From: Paenibacillus sp. UNC451MF
GTDB taxonomy: Bacteria > Bacillota > Bacilli > Paenibacillales > NBRC-103111
Length of the DNA: 64,000 nt
Assembly (NCBI RefSeq): GCF_000686845.1
Contig: NZ_JMLS01000019.1
Location: 62,001 to 126,000, forward strand
Direction of reading: 5' to 3'
The notes beneath the pieces are model-generated. The model was given only the letters and a program-made list of their open reading frames with translations, was not told the origin of the DNA and searched no databases. The translations under genes were made by a program, and so were the position numbers. This document shows positions 1 through 9,386 of this stretch, piece by piece (position 1 is the stretch's first letter; the number at the start of each line of letters is the position of its first letter).

Positions 1-489
1 CCCTGCCGCCTCCACCACTTCCAAATTTTCTTCACTGGAATGGTTTCTCATGCAAATAGCAATCACCTTCGCCCTGACCCCGTACTCTTTCTCCCCACGA
101 CGCAGACCATCAATCACGGAGCGAATAGCCGCCTCTGCCGTCAACCCTTTCCTGCGATGAAGCTGCGGAGCAAATCTCACCTCTACATACCGGCAGTTAT
201 GCTCGGCTGAATGCTGTACAATTTCATACGCAACCCTCTCCAAAGCTTCCTCCGATTGAAGAAACGGTACCACAAAGTCAAATTTACTCAAATACTCCCT
301 CAAACTCCCGCATTCTTCACTCACTTGAATATAGGGAAGCAAATCCTCCCCTTCGCTTATCGGAAGCTCCACTCCTTGATCCCTAGCCAAATCCGCAATC
401 GTCTGCGCCCTTACACTTCCGTCCAAATGCACATGAAGATCCACCTTTGGCAGCTGTCGCAACAGCACCTCAACCCCTCTAATTGCCAT
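1..489 (-). CDS. Adenosine deaminase, N-terminal part (gene runs off the left edge)
   Basis: Converts adenosine to inosine in the cytoplasm (purine salvage). The visible 163 codons carry the family's first metal-binding motif, KVDLHVHLDGS, near residue 15, followed by typical helices including a VEVRFAPQLH segment seen in this amidohydrolase family. The C-terminal half with the remaining zinc ligands lies outside the window. I chose the ATG at 489 because AGGAG sits 9 nt upstream. An in-frame ATG at 528 has no ribosome binding site. A promoter with a perfect TTGACA box lies upstream. Adenosine deaminase and related adenine-type deaminases share these motifs, so the exact substrate is likely but not proven. 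Confidence 0.85.
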   Translation of the reverse strand, partial: MAIRGVEVLLRQLPKVDLHVHLDGSVRAQTIADLARDQGVELPISEGEDLLPYIQVSEECGSLREYLSKFDFVVPFLQSEEALERVAYEIVQHSAEHNCRYVEVRFAPQLHRRKGLTAEAAIRSVIDGLRRGEKEYGVRAKVIAICMRNHSSEENLEVVEAAG

Positions 490-539
490 ATCCAGCCACT
501 CCTCTCCATCAGAAAGTATTATCCTCATTGCTTAATTTT

Positions 540-573
540 GATTAACTTTAATCTAATGTGATTTGTATGTCAA
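540..573 (-). promoter_or_regulatory. Promoter and palindromic operator of the adenosine deaminase gene
   Basis: On the minus strand a -35 box TTGACA (568-573) is followed after 17 bp by TAAAGT (545-550). The 14-bp perfect palindrome GATTAACTTTAATC (540-553) covers the -10 box, which suggests a repressor site. The regulator is unknown. Confidence 0.55.
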
Positions 574-693
574 TATATATTACTCAAATTATGCTGTTTT
601 GATTATTTTGTGTTATATTATTTGACATTAAAGCAACGCAAATTAGGACTTGCTCGATTTCTTCTACGAGCAAGCCCTTGCGGCAAGCGGGGA

Positions 694-1617
694 TTATTCC
701 CTTTTGGAAAACCAAGTGGCCAGAACCGAGCCCGAAATATTATGCCAGACGCTGAATATCGCGCTCGGTACGGCAGCAATCGGGTTGAAATGTGCAGCAG
801 CCAAAGCAGCACCTAGCCCCGAGTTTTGCATACCGGTCTCTAAGGTTACCGCTTTGCGCTTGGCAAGATTCATTCCGAACAACCTTGCAAAGCCGTAGCC
901 TAATCCGAATCCAAGCAGATTGTGCAATATGACTACAACAAAAATAATCGGTCCAGTTTCTAATATTTTGGCCTTATTAACGGCTACCACGATTGCCACA
1001 ATAAGAACAATAGCGATAGTAGAGACAAGAGGAAGTGCTTTAACACTGGCATCTGCCGCTCTTCGGAATAAAGCCTTCACAATAAGCCCCAGCACGATGG
1101 GCACAATGACAACCTGAATAATGTCGACAAACAGCGATTTAGCGTTAATGTCCATCCATTTGTTCGCCAATAACGAGATGATCGCCGGTGTGGCCAATGG
1201 TGCTATAAGGGTAGAGACAGAAGCGATAGATACGCCAAGAGCCACATCCCCCTTTGCCAAGAAGGTCATCACATTCGACGCCGTTCCACTCGGGCAGCAT
1301 CCAACCAGAATCACGCCTACGGCAATATCAGGGGGAAGACGAAGCACATAGGCAAGCACGAAAGCCAGCAAGGGCATAATCAAATAGTGTCCAACGACCC
1401 CGATAGCCACTTCACCGGGACGGCGGAATACTTCCCGGAAGTCCGCAGAAGATAGCGTTAGTCCCATTCCGAACATGACGATCCCGAGCAGTAGCGAAAT
1501 ATCCCCCTTCATCCCTACAAAAGCCTGAGGAATGAAAAAGCCTAAACAAGCAAACAAAATAACCCATATCGAAAACGTGCCGCCGACAAATTTGCTGATT
1601 TTTTCTATCGCGTTCAT
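694..1617 (-). CDS. Bile acid:sodium symporter (BASS) family transporter
   Basis: Integral membrane protein of 307 aa with about nine to ten hydrophobic segments. It has the BASS-family signature around VGCCPSGTASNVMTFLAKGD, close to residue 105, and a second conserved block ETGMQNSGLGAALAAAHF near residue 270, the two crossing-helix regions that hold sodium sites in characterised members. Bacterial BASS proteins import bile acids, pantothenate, pyruvate or other organic anions, so the substrate cannot be named. The ATG at 1617 has AGAGGAG at 8 nt. A GTG at 1626 overlaps that site and is less likely. The gene is monocistronic, with its own long leader containing a terminator-like hairpin. Confidence 0.85.
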   Translation of the reverse strand: MNAIEKISKFVGGTFSIWVILFACLGFFIPQAFVGMKGDISLLLGIVMFGMGLTLSSADFREVFRRPGEVAIGVVGHYLIMPLLAFVLAYVLRLPPDIAVGVILVGCCPSGTASNVMTFLAKGDVALGVSIASVSTLIAPLATPAIISLLANKWMDINAKSLFVDIIQVVIVPIVLGLIVKALFRRAADASVKALPLVSTIAIVLIVAIVVAVNKAKILETGPIIFVVVILHNLLGFGLGYGFARLFGMNLAKRKAVTLETGMQNSGLGAALAAAHFNPIAAVPSAIFSVWHNISGSVLATWFSKRE

Positions 1618-1702
1618 TGTGTTCACTCCTCTGACTATTTCTTACCACTGACGATCTTGGATACGATATAATCAGAATTCGCTTTTTTCTTCTTTCTTAG
1701 TC

Positions 1703-1736
1703 AAAAAAGCCCTCCGATGGCAATCATCGCAAGGGC
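1703..1736 (-). terminator. Terminator-like hairpin in the leader of the BASS gene (possible attenuator)
   Basis: On the minus strand GCCCT/AGGGC and CGATG/CATCG arms (1709-1736) are followed by six U residues (1703-1708). It lies about 85 nt upstream of the BASS start and downstream of the terminator at 1953-1990, so it can only act on transcripts that begin in the BASS leader. Confidence 0.6.
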
Positions 1737-1855
1737 ATGGGACGCTTCCTCAAATATTCCATTTAGAAAAACGGGCAGAATATATCTCCCAGCAAAGGAC
1801 ATAAACAAACTTTAGCCTTTTCTCACTTTAAGGAAGCAATTGTACTCCATTATCG

Positions 1856-1950
1856 TTAATCCATATAAGGGGCCAAAAATGCAGTCGCCTTGAATTCATA
1901 TCCTGCTGGATCGACACGATGAGCCAATCCATGACCTGTGGGCCTACAAG
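1856..1950 (-). pseudogene. Short coding-like remnant, C-terminal tail of an unknown protein
   Basis: About 31 codons read openly to a TAA at 1856-1858 with a protein-like composition, ending in FKATAFLAPYMD. No start codon with a ribosome binding site precedes it, and a strong terminator lies directly upstream. This looks like the leftover tail of a deleted gene, but chance is possible. The family is not recognised. The rest of the 1618-2000 interval holds only the two hairpins described separately. Confidence 0.3.
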
Positions 1951-1952
1951 AC

Positions 1953-1990
1953 AAAAAAGCAAGAGAACGCGACGGTTCTCTTGCTTTTTT
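1953..1990. terminator. Bidirectional intrinsic terminator
   Basis: Perfect stem GCAAGAGAAC/GTTCTCTTGC with a short loop, flanked by six A on one side and six T on the other. It ends the nanE operon just after the PP2C-like gene (stop at 2001). Confidence 0.9.
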
Positions 1991-2000
1991 AACCCATCAT

Positions 2001-2831
2001 CTAATGTAACAGTATCCTTACATAGGTTCGGTCATCAAAGGAGACGTTTCCTTGGACTAATCCTTTGGCCAGCTTATATTCCCGAAAACAAAGCGGATCG
2101 TTGGTAAGTATCGCAGCTAGGGCGTCTTCCGATTCTCGAAGCGTTGGCTTCAAAACGGGATAGCCGTCTGATGTAAGAACTAGACAAGCAGCATCTGGAT
2201 TCATGTAAATGGTTTTAACTTGATCGAGATGAAACTCGAAGCCCGTCATCGCGATATAGCCGTACTGTGTCTTTTCTTGGACATTTTGCATGTAATATTG
2301 AGCCTGGATAAACGGCCGCACGGCTTCAAATCCTGTGTCTTCCTCCAATAATTGCTCGATGGTCTTTCCTTTCCGGATTTCCGCCTCCAGAAATAACGAC
2401 CTCGTATTGGCGATAATATCGTCAACCCTCTTCGGATTCGTATAGGCTTTGCCATCGATCATGCATTGGCAATCACCAATCATCCAAACTTTTTGCCAGT
2501 GCTTACTGTACAAAATCATCGCGGCTGTAGGACAGCAGAACGGATTCTCGATGATCGATTCGTACATCCCCTGTTCTTTGTAGTGGGTGACCAGTGTGTT
2601 ATTGATAATCCGGATAATCTCCACAAGGTCAGCCTCCGGAGGTAACTGCGGAATCGTTCTCGCAATAACCTGCGAGATCAAGCGACCGGATGTCTGCCCG
2701 TTGTACCGTTTGCCCGAAACATCCGTCGCCCCGTCTATTACGCAAGCATAGTGCTCCGTGATGCAGTACGCGTCCTCACACGTGGCTAAGTCCCCTGTTT
2801 TAGCAGCGATATTCTCTTCCATTATTTTCAT
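2001..2831 (-). CDS. PP2C-like (PPM-type) phosphatase-like protein
   Basis: A 276-aa soluble protein with the spaced acidic motifs of metal-dependent PPM phosphatases. These are an Asp at residue 20, the DGATD block at 33-37, a GDCQ block near 118, a TSDGYP block near 220 and DDRTY close to the C-terminus. PPM enzymes bind two Mn/Mg ions through these aspartates and dephosphorylate Ser/Thr phosphoproteins or small molecules. The overall sequence is divergent, so the substrate is unknown. It starts 9 nt after the stop of the binding lipoprotein, with AGAGG 5 nt before its ATG, so it is the last gene of the nanE operon. A phosphatase after a sugar-binding protein is unusual and may indicate a signalling or sugar-phosphate role (inference). 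Confidence 0.7.
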   Translation of the reverse strand: MKIMEENIAAKTGDLATCEDAYCITEHYACVIDGATDVSGKRYNGQTSGRLISQVIARTIPQLPPEADLVEIIRIINNTLVTHYKEQGMYESIIENPFCCPTAAMILYSKHWQKVWMIGDCQCMIDGKAYTNPKRVDDIIANTRSLFLEAEIRKGKTIEQLLEEDTGFEAVRPFIQAQYYMQNVQEKTQYGYIAMTGFEFHLDQVKTIYMNPDAACLVLTSDGYPVLKPTLRESEDALAAILTNDPLCFREYKLAKGLVQGNVSFDDRTYVRILLH

Positions 2832-2840
2832 AGCAGCCTC

Positions 2841-4175
2841 TTATTTGACAAGTGCTTCTTGTATTTTTTTATTAATGGCTTCTTCTGCATCTCTTAGGGC
2901 GGAATTGATGTCTTTGCCTTTTGTCACGACGTTGCTAAGCTCCGTTGCCAATCCGGACATAACCAAAGGATCATGCATGGTAGCTTCATACGGCTTTGCG
3001 AGCTGCGTCTTGAAGATCGCCTGAATGTTTTTCCCTTTCAGGAAAGGCAGGTTCTCGCCATATACCTTTTGAATGGCCGGATCTTTCAGGATGCTCGTTC
3101 TGCCGTTTTTAGACATGTCCGTCTGCACCTCTTCAGATAGAACTGTAGAAATAACGCGGAATGCATCGTCTTTTTGCTTGCTCGTCTTCGCCAAAACCAT
3201 CAAGTGCTCATCAGCGCTCGTTCCGGCTGTTGGTGCTTCCGGCCAGACGGGGATCGACGCAAGATCCCAGTTGAAATCCGCCTTGTCATTCAGGTGTGTA
3301 CCTAAAATATTGCCTTCCGCCAGCATAGCCAAGGTACGGTTTTTAGCGAACAGGTCGTCGCCCTTGGCTTTGACCGTAATAGTCCCGTTACCTGGAATAC
3401 CATAAATGGAAGCCATTTGGGTGAAGACCTTTTTCCAAGGATCGGTGTTAACCACCGTACGGTTCGTTTGTCTGTCGACAAGGGTCAACGACAACTGGGC
3501 GCCTAGCCGCTCGGACACGTTGGGCTCCAGCCCGCGGTATTGCACCCCGTCCACCATGCGGGTAACTTGCTTGGCTAGCTCAGTGGCCTGCTCCCAGGTC
3601 ATGCCGTCTTTCGGATACGGCACCGCAAACTTATCGAAGATATCTTTATTATAGTAGAGGGCCGCAAAGTTTCTGGTGTAAGGAAGCGCCACAATGTCTT
3701 GACGCTGCGAAGCCATTTTGACCGCATCAACAGCCCCATCCTCGATTTTCGTCAGATCCAGAGCATGCTTCTTGATCAACGCATCCATTGAATCCAATAA
3801 ATCCAATGACGCCAGGTTCGGCATTCCATTAACGTTATTTGTGATAATAATATCCGGTACGTTGCCCCCGACGACGAATTCATTCATGTTTTTCGTTGTA
3901 TAGATGACCCTTTGTACGGTTATCCATGGATATTTCTTTTTGACTGGCTCAACCAGAAACTTGTTGAATTCATCCTCGGACAAATAACCGGTTGCAATGA
4001 CACCGACCGTAATGGTAGCCGGATCATGCTTTTCCTCCACCTTAACCTCTGCTCCCGGTTGCGCCGATTTGCTGCAGCCCGCCATTAAGAGAGCACCTAA
4101 GGACAAAAGACATAAGCTTTGCGACCAACGACGATGGATCCCTGCTCCTCGCTTGATACCCCTCCACTGAACCAT
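2841..4175 (-). CDS. Extracellular solute-binding lipoprotein (ABC sugar-binding family 1), orphan
   Basis: A 444-aa lipoprotein. A basic N-terminus and hydrophobic stretch end in lipobox LMAGC, and a classic family-1 solute-binding fold follows (motifs PDIIITNN, ALPYTRNFAALYYNKDIFDKF, GRTSILKDPAIQ). It should sit on the outer face of the membrane and present a sugar or oligosaccharide to an ABC permease. No permease or ATPase gene lies nearby, so it must share one encoded elsewhere. The start at 4175 is preceded by AGGAG at 7 nt. Upstream in-frame starts would give an unnatural N-terminus. It is the fifth gene of the nanE operon and a clear paralog of the lipoprotein at 16563-17906, sharing a YNKDIFDKF block. 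Confidence 0.88.
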   Translation of the reverse strand: MVQWRGIKRGAGIHRRWSQSLCLLSLGALLMAGCSKSAQPGAEVKVEEKHDPATITVGVIATGYLSEDEFNKFLVEPVKKKYPWITVQRVIYTTKNMNEFVVGGNVPDIIITNNVNGMPNLASLDLLDSMDALIKKHALDLTKIEDGAVDAVKMASQRQDIVALPYTRNFAALYYNKDIFDKFAVPYPKDGMTWEQATELAKQVTRMVDGVQYRGLEPNVSERLGAQLSLTLVDRQTNRTVVNTDPWKKVFTQMASIYGIPGNGTITVKAKGDDLFAKNRTLAMLAEGNILGTHLNDKADFNWDLASIPVWPEAPTAGTSADEHLMVLAKTSKQKDDAFRVISTVLSEEVQTDMSKNGRTSILKDPAIQKVYGENLPFLKGKNIQAIFKTQLAKPYEATMHDPLVMSGLATELSNVVTKGKDINSALRDAEEAINKKIQEALVK

Positions 4176-4358
4176 TGCCATTCTCCTCACTATAATCATA
4201 TTCAACGCCCAAACGGTGTGAATCCAGCAGCATATCACTCCTGTTTAAGAGGAACAATACACCGCCTCTTTCAATATCGAAGGAATTATTCTCCTTATAT
4301 TGTAATAAAAAAGGATTTATCTTTGAATATCTATCAGATTAAGAGTTTGTAAATGGAT

Positions 4359-7300
4359 TCACTGACGATTCCATGCTTGAAGCAGCTCATTCCCCGCCGC
4401 CAGAAGCTCCGCCTTGGCATGAGCCGTTATATGCGTTTGCAGCGCTGGAAGATTCAACTTCTGAAGCAGCATTTGCAAAAACCTCACCGCTTGATCTTTG
4501 GAGCCTTTGTCGTAATGATGCTGGATTTGCTGCATCCTCTCAGCTGCTTGCTTCGCTAAAGGTCCCTTGAGCTCACCCGAATCGATGAATCGTTGAAGTA
4601 GCTGCTGGAGCATGGATAGGTTCACTTCAGTTGTTATAGTCAACTTAACGCTCGGCTGTGACCGGTTGCCATGTTGATCTGCCGCTACGACATAAAATTC
4701 ATACTTCGTTCCCGGCGTAAGTCCTGCCACTTCATACACCGAACCCGTAACTGTGTTCATTCGACTGTTGTCACGGTAAACCTCATAGCTGACTGTCCCC
4801 CCATCCTTTGCAATTACCGGGTCCCATTGAAGCTTGGCGGAAGTGCCGGTCACTTCACTTGCCCTGAGATGACTCGGGGAGGCTAGGTTTGCCGAACGGA
4901 AGCTCCACATATCAGACCGCAGCTCATCACCGTATGAATCTTGCGCGCGAACATACCATTGCTGCGTATTGCCTAAGCTTAAGTCCTGCCATGTCACTTC
5001 AGCCGTTTGGCCGATGGGTACTCCGCTGACAGATTCAATCCGGTCGTCTGAATAAACCTTCACTTCAAAGTAATCCGTCGCAACCCGCTTCTCCTGAGGC
5101 GCTAAATCCAAATTCATAGTGAGCTCTTCGGTCCATCCGGTTTCAGGCGTATCGTAATAATTGTAGTCATCTTTAGCAGGAGAGTACGATTGGATAGTGA
5201 TTTGGTCGCGTTCCGAATCGAAGTGCAGCAGCTTCATATAACCGGAGCCGCCTTCACGCAGTGCCTGATAGTCATTAAGCATTTGAACTACAGCGCGGTC
5301 CGGTGTTCCATCCCCGTTATCGTCCAATGGGTCGATTTTGACGGAGCTGCCCGTATAGTGGCCGCTTAGTACGGCAACGACGCTTTTGTTAGGAACAACG
5401 ACCCGTTGAAACATCTGTTCACCCACGCTGGAACGGGTGCCGTTCGGATTCAGATAATCATGGACAGCTATGAAAGTCGTACGATTCGGATGGTCGGCCA
5501 GTACCTTATTCATCCAGCTGAACTCCTTCTCACCGATGTCCCACCCCATGTAAAGGAATAAAAAGTCTTTACCGCCAGCCGAAATAAGATCGTAATGGCC
5601 TCGGTTGTCCTGATAGGACTCCCCATATTGCGATTGGTCAAGGAAGCGCTGCTCGCCGAAATAGCGGCTGAACTTGCTGTAATCGATAGTCCCTTGGTCG
5701 ATGTTCTCCACATCATGATTTCCTGCCAGGACTCCGTACGGAATGCCCGACTGCTCCAGTACCTTCATATACTGGTCAGCCCTCTCCCATTCGAAGGGCT
5801 GGTTCATCTCGTTAACGACATCTCCCGTATGGAACACATATTGGATGTTCAATGCATCCTTGTTGTCCTTGATCCATTGAATCTGAGATTCGTAATAGTC
5901 AGGCCACAGCTCGGTATAAAATTGGGTGTCCGACAGCCACACCATCGTGTAATCGTACGAATCTCTAGGAGGAATTTGATCCTGAATAAGCACATTCAGC
6001 TTAAGATTCCGGACATATTCTTCGCTAACCGCCCCTTTCAAAATGAAATCCTCCTCACCTAGAGGAATGAACGAGTCAACAGGCTGCCATTGCGATGAGC
6101 TGTAGTTCCACGCATACATTGTGACTTTTCGTCCGGCCAATGACTTGCCCTTCCACTGAATCTCAACTTGATCATTCTTGTCTATCGCGCCGCTTCCATC
6201 CAGTTGGACTTCAAAGCGTACATAAGGGAACCCTGTTATCGAATCTTGTACGAGATATTGTCCGTCCTTCCCGGCAATAGGTGCAATCTCATCGGCCAGC
6301 AGTTCTTGCTCCCCCTCTGGCACCCTAAGCTTCGGCGGCTCTGTCGCATAAGCTTGCTTGTAGGCTTTGACGTTCGTTCTGTTCGCAGCCGTGAACTTGC
6401 TGCCTTTGAAGAAATCCATATTCAGTGACTCGTAGACCGAACTGGCAACAGTTACAGCCAGCTTGGAAGGTACAGTGACACTCTCAGCTCCATCCACAGG
6501 TGAAAGTAGCTGAATCGTTCCCTCCAAAGGCTCGGCCTTGGAGAAATAGATCGATTTCTCGCTCACATTACCTGCTTTGTCAGCTGCCTGGATATGCAAA
6601 GCATGAGGACCGGCAGTCAAAGCAGCCGATGATGCCGCATAGGGAACCGTAATGACACGATCATCCAGCGTAACCGTCACCGACTTTATACCCGAGCCGC
6701 TATCGGACGCATTAGCGTCAATGCTGAAGCTGCCCCTGTACTCTCTGCCTTCCTCAATAGAGGATGTAATGACCGGCTTCGTGTTATCGATGAGGACAGA
6801 TGCCACAGCCTCCTCATGAGGAGAACCGGTGTAAGTCGCTTTCACTTGATGAACTCCGTCCGGGATGATGGCTGTGTCCCACTGGTAAGTAAGGGAACTC
6901 ATCAGACCCGGAGTAAGAGCAAATGTAAAGTCTACAGCCGGCAAGTATCTCCCGCCATCCCCCATATCAAACACAAGGGAAGGATTGCTGTATTGCGGAT
7001 CTCTTATCACCGTACCGGTGGAGGTCACAAGTCTGACATTCCGCAAATTGAAATCATCGAGGTTCTCCGCCGGTGTCGTAAGAAACGGAGATTTCTTGGA
7101 GCCGGCTCGGAATGTGATCGTATTGCTGCCATCCATCAGCTTTTTGGGTGGAATAGGTACCACTACGGTTGTATATGTAGAAATTGCATAATCCAGCAGT
7201 TGAATGACTTCTGTTCCTATCGTCACTGCATTCTTGAACGTTGGGTCGATGCCCTCCACTTCAAAGACAAAGTAGCTCGGCTTCTCCATCGAGAGGTATG

Positions 7301-8408
7301 TATTATGGACCACGGTGCCGTCAACATACAATGATAGCTGATTCGGCGAAACACTGTTCATCGTTGCTTTAATGCTGCTTTGTCCGGATAGGATGGAACC
7401 CTCCTCGACATTTAACCTGGGCTTCGAATCGATCCGGTTGATGACGGGAATGACATAAGTATCGCTCGTGGTCTCATTCATCCCGTCGGAGGCAGTAAAA
7501 TAATACTGTAGAGATTCGCTGCTTAGGGTTGTAAGAAGTGGAACCGTATATCGGAATAAACCATCGTTCTTATCTCGGGTCAAGTTGACTTGGGTGTAAG
7601 AGGCTTGCTCCGCGCTTTTGTAATACATCGTCATAGTTCGTATCCCTATATAGTCGCTTGCTTCGGCTACCAGTTGAATAGGGTCGGAAGGCTGCGCCTC
7701 TGTAATCTGGGTCCTGTTCATGATCACAGGTGGTGTTGAATCATCTAGGTGGAGTAATGAGGAGGGAACTTGGGCTGAAGCCACAGTGCCTGGTGTGGCC
7801 GGGTTCGTCCGGGCTCCAAGCTTGATCATTTCGTTAGAACCCTGTTCGGGATATCGATAAAAGATGCCTTTATTCGATGCCACATCGAAAGAGCCATCAT
7901 TGTAGGAAGCTTTCACGATGTCTTCTCCGGTATTGGAGGTGACTACTAGGGTGCGCATCCTTTCGTTGATCAACCCACTCGTCATTACCTTTACAAGGTT
8001 CACGTTCTCAACTAAGCTGGAGCCGAAGTTAGCGTTGAAATCGGCCGCCGTCTTGCTTACAGTCGCTTGATTGCCTAGCCATACAACCAATGTGCCTCCC
8101 GGTGTGATGGAGATGTTTCTAGGCTCCGGCGTCCAGGTGACATCACTTTGCGAACCGCTTGGATACCGGAGAACGACGTTATAATCTTTGAGGCTGATAG
8201 CCCGATCCAGCGGGTTGTACAATTCCACAAACTCGTATCCGTCAGAGCTTCCTACGTTAGTGGTGTCTGGGACAATCTCGGTTATGAGTATAGGCGGCAT
8301 TCTGCTGCCCGAAGCCGATTCCTGAGTTGCCTCCGCATTAGCGGGAACGATCGTAAGGGGGGATATAACCAAACTAATGATAATAACCAGTGACATTATG
8401 CTTCTCAT
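4359..8408 (-). CDS. Secreted multidomain metallophosphoesterase (lamin-tail, Ig-like, phosphoesterase, FN3, FIMAH)
   Basis: A 1349-aa secreted protein. After a signal peptide ending ANA near residue 26 comes a lamin-tail domain (about 37-150, with ITEIVPD and YEFVELYNP). Several Ig-like/Y_Y_Y-type segments follow, then a calcineurin-type phosphoesterase from about 815 to 1120. Its metal-site motifs are SDTQF (819), HTGDV (860), GNHD (897), VHDY (983) and SGHYTG (1015). Next come an FN3 domain (about 1180-1255) and a C-terminal FIMAH domain (about 1263-1349). The first motif is DxQ rather than DxH, as in one subfamily. The start at 8408 has GGAGG at 6 nt. Lying in the nanE operon, it may cleave phosphodiester-linked glycopolymers outside the cell (inference). 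Confidence 0.85.
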   Translation of the reverse strand: MRSIMSLVIIISLVISPLTIVPANAEATQESASGSRMPPILITEIVPDTTNVGSSDGYEFVELYNPLDRAISLKDYNVVLRYPSGSQSDVTWTPEPRNISITPGGTLVVWLGNQATVSKTAADFNANFGSSLVENVNLVKVMTSGLINERMRTLVVTSNTGEDIVKASYNDGSFDVASNKGIFYRYPEQGSNEMIKLGARTNPATPGTVASAQVPSSLLHLDDSTPPVIMNRTQITEAQPSDPIQLVAEASDYIGIRTMTMYYKSAEQASYTQVNLTRDKNDGLFRYTVPLLTTLSSESLQYYFTASDGMNETTSDTYVIPVINRIDSKPRLNVEEGSILSGQSSIKATMNSVSPNQLSLYVDGTVVHNTYLSMEKPSYFVFEVEGIDPTFKNAVTIGTEVIQLLDYAISTYTTVVVPIPPKKLMDGSNTITFRAGSKKSPFLTTPAENLDDFNLRNVRLVTSTGTVIRDPQYSNPSLVFDMGDGGRYLPAVDFTFALTPGLMSSLTYQWDTAIIPDGVHQVKATYTGSPHEEAVASVLIDNTKPVITSSIEEGREYRGSFSIDANASDSGSGIKSVTVTLDDRVITVPYAASSAALTAGPHALHIQAADKAGNVSEKSIYFSKAEPLEGTIQLLSPVDGAESVTVPSKLAVTVASSVYESLNMDFFKGSKFTAANRTNVKAYKQAYATEPPKLRVPEGEQELLADEIAPIAGKDGQYLVQDSITGFPYVRFEVQLDGSGAIDKNDQVEIQWKGKSLAGRKVTMYAWNYSSSQWQPVDSFIPLGEEDFILKGAVSEEYVRNLKLNVLIQDQIPPRDSYDYTMVWLSDTQFYTELWPDYYESQIQWIKDNKDALNIQYVFHTGDVVNEMNQPFEWERADQYMKVLEQSGIPYGVLAGNHDVENIDQGTIDYSKFSRYFGEQRFLDQSQYGESYQDNRGHYDLISAGGKDFLFLYMGWDIGEKEFSWMNKVLADHPNRTTFIAVHDYLNPNGTRSSVGEQMFQRVVVPNKSVVAVLSGHYTGSSVKIDPLDDNGDGTPDRAVVQMLNDYQALREGGSGYMKLLHFDSERDQITIQSYSPAKDDYNYYDTPETGWTEELTMNLDLAPQEKRVATDYFEVKVYSDDRIESVSGVPIGQTAEVTWQDLSLGNTQQWYVRAQDSYGDELRSDMWSFRSANLASPSHLRASEVTGTSAKLQWDPVIAKDGGTVSYEVYRDNSRMNTVTGSVYEVAGLTPGTKYEFYVVAADQHGNRSQPSVKLTITTEVNLSMLQQLLQRFIDSGELKGPLAKQAAERMQQIQHHYDKGSKDQAVRFLQMLLQKLNLPALQTHITAHAKAELLAAGNELLQAWNRQ

Positions 8409-8494
8409 TGTTATCCTCCGCTTCCCTCTGGATATAAGATCATGAATGAACGCTGTATTATATGGAGGCAGGTCTTTGTTGTGTTGTATCACAT

Positions 8495-9307
8495 TTATAA
8501 ATGATGGATCATACCGTCAAAAGCTACCAGAATGCCGTGGGGGTTGAACTCCCGTTCCAAATCCTCATGAAGCATCCCGCAATTGTGGGAAAAATGAGTC
8601 GCGATAATGCGCCCCTGATCACGCAGCATTTGTTTGTCTTGGAAGATGATGTTAATCTCCAATATCGCTTCGATATTCATATGATTCCGACGGCCGGTCA
8701 ACGGTCCTTTCGTGCAATCCAGTATAGCTGCGTCGAAGCTTTTGCCTTCCAGCCAATCCCAGGTTTCCTGCGGAAACCACCCCGAATCGTTGCCGTACAG
8801 CAGCGCCTTACCCCTCTTCTCAATAAAATAGAGCAGGCAAGTCTGCCGCTTGTCATGATCGGCCAGCAGGGGTGTTACGCGAGTTTCCTCATCTACCTGA
8901 ACCGTGCGGAAAGGATGGATCAAATGGAGCTCATACCGATTGGTTTTCAAATCGAGTTCACGCAGGCAGCTTTGCAGCGCAAGATCGTGACCGTAGATAT
9001 GTAAAGGCTTATCGATGCCGGCCGCACATACCGGGCTGCGTTTCTCCAAATCTGCCGCATGCAGATGATCGGTATGCGTATGAGTGATGAACAAATGCTC
9101 GACCGCAGCCATATCGATGTTGTCTCGCAGCATATGATAGTAAGAATCCGGCGGAAAATCGACCTTGAATGTATCGTCGATGAGCACCGATGAACGAGTG
9201 CGGATGTTTTTACCCCCTAGCTGTTTCGCTTTATTGCAATGCTCACAACGGCAAAATAGTCCCGGCCACCCTTCTGCAGCCGCCGTACCCAGAAAATGAA
9301 GCTTCAT
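8495..9307 (-). CDS. PhnP-like metallo-beta-lactamase-fold hydrolase
   Basis: A 270-aa cytoplasmic protein. THTHTDH near residue 86 is the di-metal site of the metallo-beta-lactamase fold. Further ligand-bearing blocks are LLADHD, YGNDSGW, LDCTKG and ATHFSHN. The N-terminal FCRCEHC cluster (residues 18-24) matches the structural zinc site typical of PhnP, which opens 5-phosphoribosyl 1,2-cyclic phosphate. No other phn genes are present, so a different cyclic phosphate or ester is more likely here. The start at 9307 has AGGAGG at 8 nt. It is the third gene of the nanE operon, between the kinase and the secreted phosphoesterase. Confidence 0.82.
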   Translation of the reverse strand: MKLHFLGTAAAEGWPGLFCRCEHCNKAKQLGGKNIRTRSSVLIDDTFKVDFPPDSYYHMLRDNIDMAAVEHLFITHTHTDHLHAADLEKRSPVCAAGIDKPLHIYGHDLALQSCLRELDLKTNRYELHLIHPFRTVQVDEETRVTPLLADHDKRQTCLLYFIEKRGKALLYGNDSGWFPQETWDWLEGKSFDAAILDCTKGPLTGRRNHMNIEAILEINIIFQDKQMLRDQGRIIATHFSHNCGMLHEDLEREFNPHGILVAFDGMIHHL

Positions 9308-9386
9308 AGCAAATCCTCCTCCAACGTTGGATATCATTTGTTTCATTCACCGCTGATGCGGAAAGTTCACTATCCAAATCCATTGC

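Noticed and set aside
671-693. CTTGCGGCAAG palindrome resembling the core of the rifamycin-associated element
   Set aside because: It lies just after the BASS gene, about 20 kb from the rifamycin-phosphotransferase-like gene, and its flanks are not symmetric; chance or a 3' hairpin is more likely.
5595-6062. 155-codon plus-strand frame inside the secreted metallophosphoesterase gene
   Set aside because: Fully antisense to well-supported catalytic motifs, with no ribosome binding site or recognisable domain.
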